A DNA stretch of 64,000 nt from Sphingomonas sp. R647 (GCF_020177055.1 NZ_JAIQXT010000002.1:186001-250000); one strand, 5' to 3'. Shown: positions 1 to 9,670, numbered from the stretch's first letter. Program-made: numbers and translations. Notes: generated from the sequence alone by a model not told the origin.

Positions 1-538
1 TGCCCGCATGGAAGGGCAGCATTCGGTCCGTGCCGATTACCTTGCTGGGGAAGTCGACCGGATCGATGTCGAACGTCACCGAGGGGTGATCGTAGCTGAT
101 GAAGAAGTCGCTGCCCCCGTTCGCCAGCGCGGTCAGATATTCTTCGATCGTCCGGGTCTCGGCAACGATCGCAGCTTCGAATGGCCCCACCCGGCGGCGC
201 AACTCGGTGAACAGATCGGGCAGGAAATAGAGCGCCAGCGTATGAAGACACGCAATCCGTACGCCGGTGTCTGCGATGCGCGAACTTGCCATGGCGCGGC
301 GCTTTGCATCATGGGACTGGGCGATGATGTCGCGTGCGACGGCGATGAAATTCTGGCCCTCTGCCGTCAGCGAAATGGGGTGCTGTGACCGATCGAGCAG
401 TTCGGCGCCGATCCACAACTCAAGCGACTGGATGCGGCGGCTCAACGCGGACTGCGTGACATGCCGTACCTCTGCTGCACGTGAGAAACTGCCGATCTCG
501 GCAACGCTCAACAGGTCCTCCAGCCATTTAAGTTCCAT
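1..538 (-). CDS. LysR-family transcriptional regulator (3' end outside window)
   Basis: Read on the minus strand from the ATG at 538, the protein opens MELKWLEDLLSVAEIGSFSR and continues with a winged helix-turn-helix typical of LysR regulators (residues about 1-60, including VTQSALSRRIQSLE). The start of the effector-binding domain follows and runs off the left edge after about 178 residues; the family is usually about 300. It is divergent from the TonB receptor gene, with a 120-bp gap that contains a perfect palindrome. It therefore probably controls the TonB/S9/DUF819/S51 operon in response to a peptide or amino acid. The ligand cannot be read from the sequence. Confidence 0.9.
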   Translation of the reverse strand, partial: MELKWLEDLLSVAEIGSFSRAAEVRHVTQSALSRRIQSLELWIGAELLDRSQHPISLTAEGQNFIAVARDIIAQSHDAKRRAMASSRIADTGVRIACLHTLALYFLPDLFTELRRRVGPFEAAIVAETRTIEEYLTALANGGSDFFISYDHPSVTFDIDPVDFPSKVIGTDRMLPFHAG

Positions 539-558
539 AAAAACTCTATATTTCAATA

Positions 559-577
559 CTATGCAGAAATTGCATAG
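559..577. promoter_or_regulatory. Palindromic LysR-type operator
   Basis: CTATGCA-GAAAT-TGCATAG is a perfect 7-bp inverted repeat with a 5-bp spacer. It contains an ATGC-N7-GCAT core and fits the T-N11-A form of LysR recognition boxes. It lies 21 bp upstream of the lysR start and 82 bp upstream of the TonB receptor start, which suits regulation in both directions. Confidence 0.65.
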
Positions 578-658
578 GATCTTTCTAATTATGAATTGGC
601 CCCGAAACAAGTTGTGACAGCATGAAGAATGCTGCAATTGCACAGTGGGGGTAATTTT

Positions 659-3600
659 ATGACGTTTCGCCATCGGAGATTGTTGGGTTTCACGTGCCGG
701 GCATCGCTCGCTGCAGCGCTGGTCGCGGCGACGCCCGCGCTTGCCCAGGAGGTCGGCGGTGGCGCCGATCCGCAGGTTGAAGACCCCTCCGATAGCCTGG
801 TCGTGATTACCGGATCGCGCATCGAGCGCTCGATCGAGGATTCGGCGGTACCGCTGCAGCTTCTCACAAGCGAGGACCTCGAGGAAAGCGGTACCGCGGA
901 CCTCGCCGAGGCGGTGAGCGAACTTCCCGGCGTGTCGGCATCGATTTCGCCCCAGAACAGCAACGACCAGATCCAGACTGCCGGCCTCTCGACGATCGAC
1001 CTGCGCCGGTTGGGGGATGACCGGACGCTGGTGCTGATCAACGGCAAGCGCGCGGTGTCCAACTCGGGCAACTCGGATCGCGTCAGCCTCTCGACCCTGC
1101 CCTCCGGGTTCGTCAAGCGGGTCGAGGTGTCGACCGGCGGCGCGTCTGCGATCTACGGGTCGGACGCGATTGCCGGCGTCGCGAATTTCGTGCTGGAGGA
1201 CAGCTTCGAGGGGTTCGAATTCGACGCCCGCTATCTGACGCCGGAAGCGAGCGGCGGTGAGGACCGCGAGTTCAATGCGATGGTCGGCACCAAGTTCAAC
1301 GATGGCCGCGGCTATGCCATGCTTGCGGGCAGCTATCGCGACGTGAAGGCGATCCTCGCGGATTCGACCCGCCCCATGTCGATCCTGGCGCTCGAATTCG
1401 ACGATCCCGATATTCTGGCGTCGAACAGCTTTGCCAACGAACTGGGTCAGCCAGGATGCGACCCGAGCAATGTCGAGCGGCATTGCATGGTCGGATCCTA
1501 TAGCGGCAGCACGCCGGGTGGCGCGTTCGAGGGCGGCGACGCCTGGTACCGCGACGGCCAGTGGTTCAACGACATTGCGCGGACCAACCCCAATGGTCGT
1601 CTTCCCGCGGATCGCGCGGCGGGGCAGGATTTCTACGCCGATTACGACGGCTATAACACGCGGATCGGCCAGTCGATGGTCGGCGCGCGGACCATGTTCA
1701 ACGTTGGCGCGAACCTGACCTATGAGTTTTCGTCGGCGGTCAACGTCTCGCTGATCGGCCTCTACTCGGCGGTCGATTCCGACACGTCGGGTGGTTATGA
1801 GACGCTGAACGACAGCGACACCTTCGGCTCGACCGCCCAGACGATCGGCAACATCGCGGCAACCAACCCGTTCATTCCGCCGGAAGTGAATGTCACGCGA
1901 TCGGGCAGCGTCGATTTCGACCGCGCGCTGGTCGAGCTTGGCATTCAGCAGCGGCTGAACAAGCGCGAGACTGTCCGCTTCATCGGCGACGTGAGCGGGG
2001 AGCTGAGCGATACGTGGAAGTATGAGGTCTATTCGACCTATGGTCACTTCTACCAGAACCAGATCAACACCAACGAATATAACCACCAAAAGGCGCAATG
2101 GGCGCTCGATGTGGAAACGGTTGGTGGCGTGATCCGCTGCCGCAACGCCGCCGCGCGGGCCGATGGCTGCGCGCCGATGAATATCTTCGGCGAAGGCACG
2201 ATCTCGGAAGCGGCGGCCGACTACATCCGCTACACCGGGCAGGCGAGCCAGACACGTACGCAATTCACTGCGGGCGGTTTTGTCAGCGGTGATCTGTTCG
2301 ACCTGTGGGCGGGGCCGGTGAAAATGGTGTTCGGTGCCGAGTATCGGTACGAGGGCCAGAACACGATCGGCGACCGCGATGGCGATCTGGTCGGCGGCCT
2401 CGACGGCAATCCGTTGACTGACGATATCGATCAGACCAGCCTTGCGACTTTCCCCAGCATCGAGGCGAGTTATCGCGTCAAGGAAGCCTATGGCGAGCTG
2501 GACGTGCCGCTGTGGCGCGACAAGCTGAACCTGCAGCTGGCGGCGCGCGTCGCCGATTATGATACGGTCGGCACGATCTTCAGCTACAATGCCGGCCTGG
2601 TCTTCCGCCCGACCAGCGGCCTCACCATCCGTGGCCAATATTCGCGGTCGCAGCGCGCCCCGAATCTCACCGAGTTCTTCTCGATGCCGCGTCCGGATTC
2701 GGACGATCTGATCGATCCGTGCGAGGGCCTGATGGCGGACGGATCGGGCATCCGAACCCCGGCCAGCGTCGGCGGTGCCAATGCCGATCTCGCGGTGGTC
2801 AGCGCCAACTGCCTCGCCACGCCGGGGATCCAGGCCTTTTTCGCCGATCCGGCCAATGCCGGCCTCGCGTTCGACGACGGCAGCAGTTCGGTGCAGGGGC
2901 CCAATGCGGGCAATCCGGACCTCAAGGAAGAAACCGCCGACTCCTTCACCTTTGGCGTGGTCGCGTCGCCGAGCTTCCTGCCGGGCCTGACCTTGGCGGT
3001 CGATTATTATCGCATCTCGATCAAGGACGCGATTACCTCGATCGAGACGCAGGATACCGTCGATCTCTGCTATTCGGCGACGGACTTCCCCAACAACAAA
3101 TTCTGCGACGTGATCACGCGCAACCCCGCCAATGGCGAGGTGGTGCAGGTGATCAACTATCAGGAGAATCTCAACCGCGAACGGGCTGAGGGGATCGACG
3201 CCAGCCTGTTCTACAAATTCCGTCCGGGCTTCATTCCGGGGCGGTTCGATATCGACGTCCGCTACTCGCACTATCTGACTCAGGATGTGGAGTTCACCGG
3301 CATTGGCGGCGAAGTGCTGACGTCCTCGCCGCTGGGTGAAATCGGCTCGCCCAATGACGAGCTGCGGCTCAAGGTCGGCTATCGCCTCGGCGATTTCCGC
3401 TTCACCTATACGATGACCTATGTGGGGGGCGGGGTCGATGATCTGGTCGGCGCGCCGAACCCGACCGACGATCGCTATTATCGCGTCGACGGGCAGGATT
3501 ATCATCGCATCTACCTGTCGTACGACTTCGGCAAGAAGGATCAGTTCCGCATCTATGGCGGCGTGAACAACCTGTTCAACGAGTTCGGGCCGTTCATGCC

Positions 3601-3697
3601 CGATGGTCTGAACAACGGCGATTCACGCAATATCGTGAGCGCGCTCAACGACCCTGCAGGGCGCGAGTTTTACATGGGCCTGCGCGCGCGCTTCTGA
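659..3697 (+). CDS. TonB-dependent outer-membrane receptor
   Basis: This 1012-residue protein has an N-terminal signal peptide ending near TPALAQ, a plug domain that starts with VVITGSRIERS and includes DLRRLGDDRTLVLINGKR, then a long beta-barrel ending in a C-terminal Phe (GLRARF), as expected for an outer-membrane barrel. The ATG at 659 was chosen over the upstream one because it gives a clean signal peptide and follows a GGGGG ribosome site. The length fits the large sphingomonad receptors. It is first in an apparent operon with a secreted S9 peptidase, a membrane protein and an S51 peptidase, so a peptide or peptide conjugate is the likely substrate. This is an inference from context. Confidence 0.93.
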   Translation: MTFRHRRLLGFTCRASLAAALVAATPALAQEVGGGADPQVEDPSDSLVVITGSRIERSIEDSAVPLQLLTSEDLEESGTADLAEAVSELPGVSASISPQNSNDQIQTAGLSTIDLRRLGDDRTLVLINGKRAVSNSGNSDRVSLSTLPSGFVKRVEVSTGGASAIYGSDAIAGVANFVLEDSFEGFEFDARYLTPEASGGEDREFNAMVGTKFNDGRGYAMLAGSYRDVKAILADSTRPMSILALEFDDPDILASNSFANELGQPGCDPSNVERHCMVGSYSGSTPGGAFEGGDAWYRDGQWFNDIARTNPNGRLPADRAAGQDFYADYDGYNTRIGQSMVGARTMFNVGANLTYEFSSAVNVSLIGLYSAVDSDTSGGYETLNDSDTFGSTAQTIGNIAATNPFIPPEVNVTRSGSVDFDRALVELGIQQRLNKRETVRFIGDVSGELSDTWKYEVYSTYGHFYQNQINTNEYNHQKAQWALDVETVGGVIRCRNAAARADGCAPMNIFGEGTISEAAADYIRYTGQASQTRTQFTAGGFVSGDLFDLWAGPVKMVFGAEYRYEGQNTIGDRDGDLVGGLDGNPLTDDIDQTSLATFPSIEASYRVKEAYGELDVPLWRDKLNLQLAARVADYDTVGTIFSYNAGLVFRPTSGLTIRGQYSRSQRAPNLTEFFSMPRPDSDDLIDPCEGLMADGSGIRTPASVGGANADLAVVSANCLATPGIQAFFADPANAGLAFDDGSSSVQGPNAGNPDLKEETADSFTFGVVASPSFLPGLTLAVDYYRISIKDAITSIETQDTVDLCYSATDFPNNKFCDVITRNPANGEVVQVINYQENLNRERAEGIDASLFYKFRPGFIPGRFDIDVRYSHYLTQDVEFTGIGGEVLTSSPLGEIGSPNDELRLKVGYRLGDFRFTYTMTYVGGGVDDLVGAPNPTDDRYYRVDGQDYHRIYLSYDFGKKDQFRIYGGVNNLFNEFGPFMPDGLNNGDSRNIVSALNDPAGREFYMGLRARF

Positions 3698-3730
3698 CGC
3701 ACGGGCCTGTCCGACGCTTAGCCCTTGTTC

Positions 3731-3791
3731 CGGCAGGCGCTCCTCATTTCGAGGAGTGCCTGCCGCTTCCCCCCGACGGCTTCGGCCGTCG
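3731..3791 (+). other. Two intercistronic hairpins
   Basis: Between the TonB receptor and the S9 peptidase are a 15-bp stem with one G-T pair (3731-3745 with 3751-3765, loop ATTTC) and a CGACGGC-TTCG-GCCGTCG tetraloop hairpin (3774-3791). Neither has a clear U-tract, so they could attenuate transcription or stabilise the mRNA rather than terminate it. Confidence 0.55.
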
Positions 3792-3818
3792 TGGTTCCCT
3801 TGCGTGCGAGTTTCGACC

Positions 3819-5891
3819 ATGACCCGGACACCCCTGATTTTGCGCCTGTTTTTCGCCAGTGTGGCGATGACGGTACCGACCGCCCTCATTGCGCAACAGC
3901 CGGCGCCCGCATTGCCGCAGACCGGGCCGGTGCCGATGGGCGCGGTCGACTTCGTGGCGCTGCCCCAGCTGGGAAAGCCGTCACTGTCGCCGGACGGAGG
4001 CAAGTTGATCTATGTCCGGTCGCAGGTCGACTGGGTCAAGAACAAGCACCGCGACGACTATATGCTGCTCGACCTCGCGACCGGCCAGGCGCAGCGCATG
4101 TCCGATTGGGTGCACGAGGATGACTCGCTGTCGATGGTGAACTGGTCGCCGGACAGCACCAGCGTCGCCTTCACCATGAAGGGGAAGGGCGACAAGCGCG
4201 ACCAAATCTATCTCTACGACATCAAGGCGCGCAGCGTCGCCAAACTCACCGCGCACAAGACCGGGGTTACCGACCTGAACTGGAGCCCGGACGGTCGCGC
4301 GATCTATTTCCGCGCGCGCCGGCCCGATCCCGCGTCGACGCGGGTGCGCAAGTTCCAGATCACGCCGTTCGATACCGACCTGCCCTATGAACTGTGGCGG
4401 CACGACCGCAAGGACGGGAAGTCGCACCGGGTGCTGGGCGGCGACATCTCGATCGACGATTATTCGCTGTCGCGCGACGGGACCAAGATCCTGCTGACCA
4501 TCGTCCCCGACGGGCCGCAATATGGCAGCACCGAGCGCGAAATCTGGCTGCACGACATCGCTGGCGGATCGACCCAACGGCTGACGCGCAATCGCTATGC
4601 CGAGGTGCGCGCGCAGCTGGCCCCGGATAACAAGAGCTTCGCCTATATCGCCACGGTCAACCAGGCGGGCGACACCTATTATGAGGACAATCTGTTCGTC
4701 CACCGGATCGGTGAGGCGGAGCCGCGCCTGATGCTGGCGGACGTGCCGATGGAGGTGGGTGATTTCGCCTGGGGCGACACCGGCAACACGATCACGCTGC
4801 TCGCCAATATCGGCCTGCGCAGTGAGCTGTTCCGCGTGACGGTTTCTGCGAACCGGGCGGAGCGACTGACCCGGGGCGATCACAGCCTCAGCGAGTGGCG
4901 CTACGATCCGCAATCGAAAGCGCATGTCGCGGTGATCACCGATGCGGCGAGCCCGGGCGAGATCGCGGTGATGCGCTCCGGCGATACCGCAATGCGGCGG
5001 GTTACGCGCGACTATGCCGACTTGCCTAAACGCTTCCGGCTCCCGCGGCAGGAGGCGTTCAGCTGGAAGGGGCGGGACGGCCAGCCGCTCGAGGGGCTGA
5101 TCATCTATCCGGTCGATTACCGCCCCGGCACGCGTTTTCCGCTGATCACCATCACCCATGGCGGACCGCGGTCCTCATCGCAATTCGGGTCGTGGAACCT
5201 GTCGCGCGCGGTGCCGGTGTTCACCGGACAAGGCTATGGCATCTTCCTGCCCAATCATCGCGGCGGGACGGGCTATGGCGATGCGTTCATGCGCGACATG
5301 GTCGGCAAATATTTCAACAACGCCCATCTCGACGTGCTCGACGGGGTCGATGCGCTGGTCGCAAAGGGGCTGGCCGATCCCGACCGGCTGGCTGCGACGG
5401 GGTGGAGCGCGGGCGGTCACATGACCAACAAGCTCATCACCATCACCGACCGGTTCAAGGCGGCGTCGTCCGGCGCCGGGGGCGCGGACTGGATCTCGCT
5501 TTATGGCGAAAGCGATGTGCGCGACTATCGCGCCGCCTGGTTCGGTGGCTCGCCGTGGCAGGAGAATGCGCCGCTCGCCAACTTCGTCGAACAGTCGCTG
5601 CTCAAGGACGCGTGGCGGGTGAAGACCCCGACGCTGTTCTTCGGCGGCAGCAAGGACGTGCGCGTTCCCCCGACCCAGGCGATCCTGATGTATCGCGGCG
5701 TGCGGACGGCGGGCGCCCCGACCCGCCTTTATCTGGCCGAGGGCGAGCCGCATAACTTCAAAAAGCCGTCGAACCAGTTGTTCAAGATCAATGCAGAGCT
5801 TGAGTGGTTCGGGCGCTACGTCACCGGCACACCCTATCGTGCAGTGCTTCCGGAACTTCCGGCGAGCAGCGCAAAGCCAAAGGCGCGCTGA
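3819..5891 (+). CDS. Secreted S9-family (prolyl-oligopeptidase-like) peptidase
   Basis: The 690-residue protein starts MTRTPLILRLFFASVAM, a signal peptide ending near LIAQQ. A beta-propeller region follows (repeats such as LNWSPDGRAIYFRARR and VNWSPDSTSVAFTMKG). The C-terminal alpha/beta hydrolase has the nucleophile motif GWSAGGH (Ser near 529), a likely acid in GGSKDVRVP and the catalytic His in GEPHNF. The longer reading frame from 3756 was rejected because its extra residues precede the signal peptide. It probably hydrolyses peptides in the periplasm after uptake by the adjacent receptor. Lasso-peptide isopeptidases belong to the same superfamily, but nothing here proves that specificity. 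Confidence 0.9.
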   Translation: MTRTPLILRLFFASVAMTVPTALIAQQPAPALPQTGPVPMGAVDFVALPQLGKPSLSPDGGKLIYVRSQVDWVKNKHRDDYMLLDLATGQAQRMSDWVHEDDSLSMVNWSPDSTSVAFTMKGKGDKRDQIYLYDIKARSVAKLTAHKTGVTDLNWSPDGRAIYFRARRPDPASTRVRKFQITPFDTDLPYELWRHDRKDGKSHRVLGGDISIDDYSLSRDGTKILLTIVPDGPQYGSTEREIWLHDIAGGSTQRLTRNRYAEVRAQLAPDNKSFAYIATVNQAGDTYYEDNLFVHRIGEAEPRLMLADVPMEVGDFAWGDTGNTITLLANIGLRSELFRVTVSANRAERLTRGDHSLSEWRYDPQSKAHVAVITDAASPGEIAVMRSGDTAMRRVTRDYADLPKRFRLPRQEAFSWKGRDGQPLEGLIIYPVDYRPGTRFPLITITHGGPRSSSQFGSWNLSRAVPVFTGQGYGIFLPNHRGGTGYGDAFMRDMVGKYFNNAHLDVLDGVDALVAKGLADPDRLAATGWSAGGHMTNKLITITDRFKAASSGAGGADWISLYGESDVRDYRAAWFGGSPWQENAPLANFVEQSLLKDAWRVKTPTLFFGGSKDVRVPPTQAILMYRGVRTAGAPTRLYLAEGEPHNFKKPSNQLFKINAELEWFGRYVTGTPYRAVLPELPASSAKPKAR

Positions 5892-5912
5892 TCGGCGCAT
5901 GAGGACCAGCAC

Positions 5913-7151
5913 ATGACCCGGCCCCTGATTGCCAATGACATCGTGACGTTCGGCATCCTGTGCGCGATCCTGGGTGGCCTGTTCGCATTGAAGGCGCGGG
6001 GCGGGTTCTGGGACCGGTTCTTCACCTTCGTGCCGATCATCCTGCTTTGCTACCTGATCCCTTCGCTGCTCGCGAGTTTCGGGGTCATCGCGCCGGGTGA
6101 GGACGGCCTGTGGCCGGTGGCGAAGGACTATTTCCTGCCGGCTGCGCTGATCCTGCTGACGCTCAGCATCGACATGAAGGGGATTTGGGGCCTGGGGCCA
6201 AAGGCGCTGATCATGTTCCTGACCGCAACTGTCGGCGTGATCATCGGCGGGCCGCTGGCGATGGTGATCGTCGGCAGCTTCAGCCCCGAGACGGTCGGGG
6301 GCAGCGGCGCCGACGCGACCTGGCGCGGGCTGGCGACGCTGGCCGGCAGCTGGATCGGCGGGGGCGCCAATCAAACCGCGATGCTCGAAATCTATGGCTA
6401 TAACCCGGATCTGTATTCGGCGATGGTCGCGGTCGATATCGTCGTCGCGAATATCTGGATGGCAGTTCTGCTCTATGGAGCGGGCATGGCCGAGCGGATC
6501 GACCGCTGGCTCAATGCCGATGCCAGCGCGGTTCACAGCCTACAGCAGCGGATGGCGGAGTTCAGCCTGTCGGTAGAGGGCGTGCCGACGCTGCCGCGGT
6601 TAATGGTCCTGCTAGCCGTGACCTTTGGCGGCGTGGGACTGTCGCATCTCGGCGCCGATCTCCTGGCGCCAGCGATCGATAGCATCCCCGGCTGGGCCGG
6701 CGGTGTGCTGGCGAGCAAGTTCTTCTGGGTCGTCGTCATCGCGACGAGCTTTGGCCTGATGCTCAGCGTCACACCCGCGCGGAGACTGGAAGGGGCGGGT
6801 GCGTCGAAATTCGGGTCGGTGACGATCTTCCTGCTCGTCGCGATCATTGGCACGCGGATGGACGTCTTCAAGCTGCTCGACACCCCGATGCTGTTCCTGG
6901 TCGGTCTGATCTGGATCGCAATCCATGTCATCTTGCTGCTGATCGTCGCCAAGATGATCCGCGCGCCCTTTTTCTTCGTCGCGGTGGGCAGCAAGGCGAA
7001 TATCGGCGGGGCGGCATCCGCGCCCGTGGTCGCCGCCGCGTTCCACCCTGCGCTGGCGCCGGTCGGCGTGTTGCTCGCGGTGCTGGGCTATGCGCTCGGC
7101 ACCTATGGGGCGATCATCAGCGCCCAGCTGATGCAGATGGTCGCGCCCTGA
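5913..7151 (+). CDS. DUF819-type multi-pass membrane protein
   Basis: The 412-residue protein is almost entirely hydrophobic, with about ten predicted transmembrane segments and Gly-rich stretches such as GSWIGGGANQTAMLEIYG and SKANIGGAASAPVVAAAF. These are typical of the DUF819/YjcL permease-like family. It lies 21 bp after the S9 peptidase stop, with a GAGGA ribosome site. A role in moving a peptide breakdown product across the inner membrane is inferred from the operon. Confidence 0.82.
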   Translation: MTRPLIANDIVTFGILCAILGGLFALKARGGFWDRFFTFVPIILLCYLIPSLLASFGVIAPGEDGLWPVAKDYFLPAALILLTLSIDMKGIWGLGPKALIMFLTATVGVIIGGPLAMVIVGSFSPETVGGSGADATWRGLATLAGSWIGGGANQTAMLEIYGYNPDLYSAMVAVDIVVANIWMAVLLYGAGMAERIDRWLNADASAVHSLQQRMAEFSLSVEGVPTLPRLMVLLAVTFGGVGLSHLGADLLAPAIDSIPGWAGGVLASKFFWVVVIATSFGLMLSVTPARRLEGAGASKFGSVTIFLLVAIIGTRMDVFKLLDTPMLFLVGLIWIAIHVILLLIVAKMIRAPFFFVAVGSKANIGGAASAPVVAAAFHPALAPVGVLLAVLGYALGTYGAIISAQLMQMVAP

Positions 7152-7198
7152 TATGCCCGACACCCGCTCACCTAAGTTCCGTTCGATAGGCTGATTCA

Positions 7199-7894
7199 AT
7201 GCCCGCCACGCCAACGGTCCGTCAGGCTTTTTGCATCAGCGATTCGCTCTCCCTGTTCGTCCCCGAATGGGAGGAGCCGGTGCTTGCCCGCGCGCTGGTG
7301 GCACTGGCAACCAAGGCCAGTCCGGCCATCTGCTATGTCGGCGCGGCCAAGGGCGATCAACCCGAACGCATCCTGGCCTTCTACCAACTGGCGCAGCGGG
7401 TCGGCTTTACCCCCCGGACGCTGAACCTGTTCACCCCGACCACCGACGACCCGGACGCGTATTTCGCGGGAGCGGACATCATCTATGTCGATGGCGGGTC
7501 GACGCGGAACCTCATGGTCCTGCTGCGCGAATGGGGTGCCGATCGCGCAATCCGCAGCGCCTATGACCGCGGCATCGTGCTCGCTGGAGCAAGTGCCGGC
7601 GCGAACATGATGTTCGAATGGGGGCTGACCGACTCGGTGCGCACGCGCATCGATCCGATCGCGGGTCTGGGAATTCTGCCGGGCACGATCGGCATCCACC
7701 ATGATTCCCACCCGCGCCGTCCTGAGGCGCTTGCGGCCTTTCTCGACGACCCGCGCGCGACCGGCCCGGTCTTCACGATCGATGACGGGGTGGCGCTGCA
7801 CTTCGTCGAAGGCTGCCATGCCGGCACCCGCAAGCGCCGCGAAAACGCGGGATGGACCTGGTCGAAGCTCCCCTCAAGAATGAGGGTATGCTGA
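7199..7894 (+). CDS. Peptidase S51 / cyanophycinase-like protein
   Basis: The 231-residue protein has the family signatures DGGSTRNLMVLL, the nucleophile elbow GASAGANMM (Ser catalytic) and GLGILPGTIGIHHDSHPRR. S51 enzymes cleave Asp-linked peptides, including cyanophycin and alpha-aspartyl dipeptides. The C-terminal 30 residues look unlike other members. The gene is the last before the island junction, so its original 3' end may have been altered. It closes the LysR-linked peptide utilisation cluster. Confidence 0.85.
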   Translation: MPATPTVRQAFCISDSLSLFVPEWEEPVLARALVALATKASPAICYVGAAKGDQPERILAFYQLAQRVGFTPRTLNLFTPTTDDPDAYFAGADIIYVDGGSTRNLMVLLREWGADRAIRSAYDRGIVLAGASAGANMMFEWGLTDSVRTRIDPIAGLGILPGTIGIHHDSHPRRPEALAAFLDDPRATGPVFTIDDGVALHFVEGCHAGTRKRRENAGWTWSKLPSRMRVC

Positions 7895-8218
7895 TGGTGT
7901 ACCATTTATGAAGCTGGGCGCTGAAACGGCAACGGCGATCAACATGGTGCCCGTCGAAGAAATCGACATGGTTCTCGACACCAACTCATCCGCGCTGTCG
8001 GTGGATGCGGTACCTCTCCTTTGCGCGAAGTCTACGGCCTGATCGATTCCCGGGGTCGCCAGAGGACGTTCCGGAAGGGGACCGGTCGTGCACGTTCTGG
8101 AATGGATGCGCAGGCCATCGGATCGGGCCTAATGCAGGTCACGCCACCATAAAAGACGGGTCCTGGGATATCATCAGCCCCGTCGCCAAAACCAGCGACT
8201 CTCTCCCGTGTCGTTTAG

Positions 8219-8245
8219 TCGCTGGTGACCCTACGGGCATCGTTC
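8219..8245. other. Possible degenerate left attachment core of island 1
   Basis: TCGCTGGTGACCC here is identical to 13 bp at the 3' end of tRNA-Glu (55042-55054), and the next bases CTACGGGCATCG resemble the tRNA T-arm with an indel and substitutions. It lies about 110 bp before the integrase arm repeat, the same distance as between core and arm in island 2. The core is too decayed for certainty. Confidence 0.4.
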
Positions 8246-8351
8246 TGAAATTCCAGTAACACTCATGACGTCTCAACTTATTGATTTAGAATAGCGTATT
8301 TGAAATTCGTCGGACCAATCGGTCCCACAGTTTCTCGCAAAATCTGGATCA

Positions 8352-8374
8352 AAACGTGGGACGTGATGTGGGAC
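8352..8374 (+). repeat. Island 1 integrase arm-type repeat (left)
   Basis: The sequence AAACGTGGGACGTGATGTGG, with GAC following, matches 34657-34677 in 18 of 21 positions. The two copies lie at opposite ends of island 1, one before the integrase and one just inside the right attachment core, as expected for arm-type integrase sites. Confidence 0.55.
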
Positions 8375-8392
8375 TTCAGAACGAGGTCTCGG

Positions 8393-9550
8393 ATGGCGTT
8401 GACCGCTCTTAAAGTCAAAAATGCCAGGCCGGGCAGCCATGCGGATGTTCATGGACTTCGTTTATTCGTCCGCGAAAGCGGGACGCGATCCTGGGCGCTC
8501 AGAATCCAGCACGAGCGCGAGCGGCGAGACTTTGGATTGGGTGCCGCGCATGATGTTTCCTTGGCAGAAGCGCGGTTGCTCGCCGCCGACCTGCGAAAGG
8601 CGGTCCGTGCTGGTGTCGATCTCAGCGCGAGGAAGGGAAGGGCGCGTAAGTCGGTCCCGACCTTCGAGAAGGTGACGCGGGACTGCTACGAGGCGATGAA
8701 GGGCGGCTGGAAGGATCAGCGGCATGCGTCCTGGATATTCAGTTTCGAGCGACATGTGTTCCCGCACATCGGCAGTAAGCCAGTTACCGCCGTCGATAGC
8801 GCGGCGGTTCTGACCGTGCTGGAGCCGATCTGGCTCAAGATACCCGACACCGCGAAGCGCGTATTGCAGCGTATCGGAACCGTTCTCGACTTCGCGCACA
8901 TCAAGGGGCTGGTGCCAGAGGAGGTCTCACTTCGATCGGTGACGCGAGGCCTGCCGCGCCAGAACCACCGGGTTACTCACCGAGCAGCGATGCCGCACGA
9001 AGCCGTGCCCGCTTTCATGAAGGCACTTTGGGCGCTTCCCTCGACTTTGGGCCGCGACGCATTGCGGCTTACTATCCTGACAGCCGTTCGCTCGAATGAG
9101 ACGCGGAAAGCGACCTGGGGTGAGTTCGACCTCGACAAGGCGGTTTGGTCAATCCCTGCAGCCCGGATGAAGATGAAAGAGGCACACGTAGTTCCGCTGG
9201 CTCCCGCCGCCGTGAACCTGCTGCGATCGATCCATCGCCGCCATCTTGAGCTCCACGGAACGGTCAATCCAGACGGGTTCCTGTTTAGTGTCTCACGCGG
9301 CAAGCCGATCAGTGACATGACCATGCTCAAGGTCTTGCGCGACATGAATATCGTCGACGCGACTGTGCACGGGTTCCGAAACACCTTCACCGATTGGGTG
9401 GCAGAGTGCACCAACGTGCCAAAGGAGGTCGCCGACAAGGCGTTGGCACACCGAATTCCGAATGCGGTCGAAGCTGCATATCGGCGGACCGATTTCTTCG
9501 ATCGTCGCCGGGTGCTGATGAACGAGTGGGCAGAGTTCCTGCTTGGATGA
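8393..9550 (+). CDS. P4-type tyrosine integrase
   Basis: The 385-residue protein has an N-terminal DUF4102-like arm-binding domain (LRLFVRESGTRSWALRIQ), a SAM-like core-binding domain and a C-terminal catalytic domain. The catalytic set is visible: Arg near 231 (TAVRSNE), HGFR near 325 and the nucleophile Tyr near 362 (AAYRRTDFF). The ATG at 8393 was chosen because the family begins with MALTALKVKN; the reading frame extends further upstream without homology. It sits at the left end of a 26-kb region that ends at a tRNA-Glu fragment, so it is the likely integrase of island 1. Confidence 0.93.
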   Translation: MALTALKVKNARPGSHADVHGLRLFVRESGTRSWALRIQHERERRDFGLGAAHDVSLAEARLLAADLRKAVRAGVDLSARKGRARKSVPTFEKVTRDCYEAMKGGWKDQRHASWIFSFERHVFPHIGSKPVTAVDSAAVLTVLEPIWLKIPDTAKRVLQRIGTVLDFAHIKGLVPEEVSLRSVTRGLPRQNHRVTHRAAMPHEAVPAFMKALWALPSTLGRDALRLTILTAVRSNETRKATWGEFDLDKAVWSIPAARMKMKEAHVVPLAPAAVNLLRSIHRRHLELHGTVNPDGFLFSVSRGKPISDMTMLKVLRDMNIVDATVHGFRNTFTDWVAECTNVPKEVADKALAHRIPNAVEAAYRRTDFFDRRRVLMNEWAEFLLG

Positions 9551-9670
9551 GTTCGTCGCAAGCCGGTCTGGGTCTGCTTTGGTCAGCTCCGACGTGGCGC
9601 CATGGATAACCGATACATGACTGCAGATCGTACAAGCGCGCTATTGGCCTGCCATTCCGACTGCTCGTGC

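Larger units (their letters stand above)
7895..8392. other. Core/island 1 junction region without a convincing gene
   Basis: This 500-bp stretch holds only weak short reading frames (for example 7908-8042 and 8005-8259) that I cannot assign. It contains a 9-bp inverted repeat (ACCAGCGAC at 8191-8199, GTCGCTGGT at 8218-8226), the degenerate attachment-like sequence at 8219-8245, and the integrase arm-like repeat at 8352. Confidence 0.6.

Noticed and set aside
3981..5159. Long minus-strand reading frame (392 codons) opposite the S9 peptidase
   Set aside because: It is the antisense of a well-supported gene, has His/Arg-rich low-complexity composition and no family features; GC-rich codon bias creates such frames.
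8005..8259. Possible 84-residue gene at the island 1 junction
   Set aside because: No ribosome site, no recognisable family, and it overlaps the inverted repeat and attachment-like sequence.
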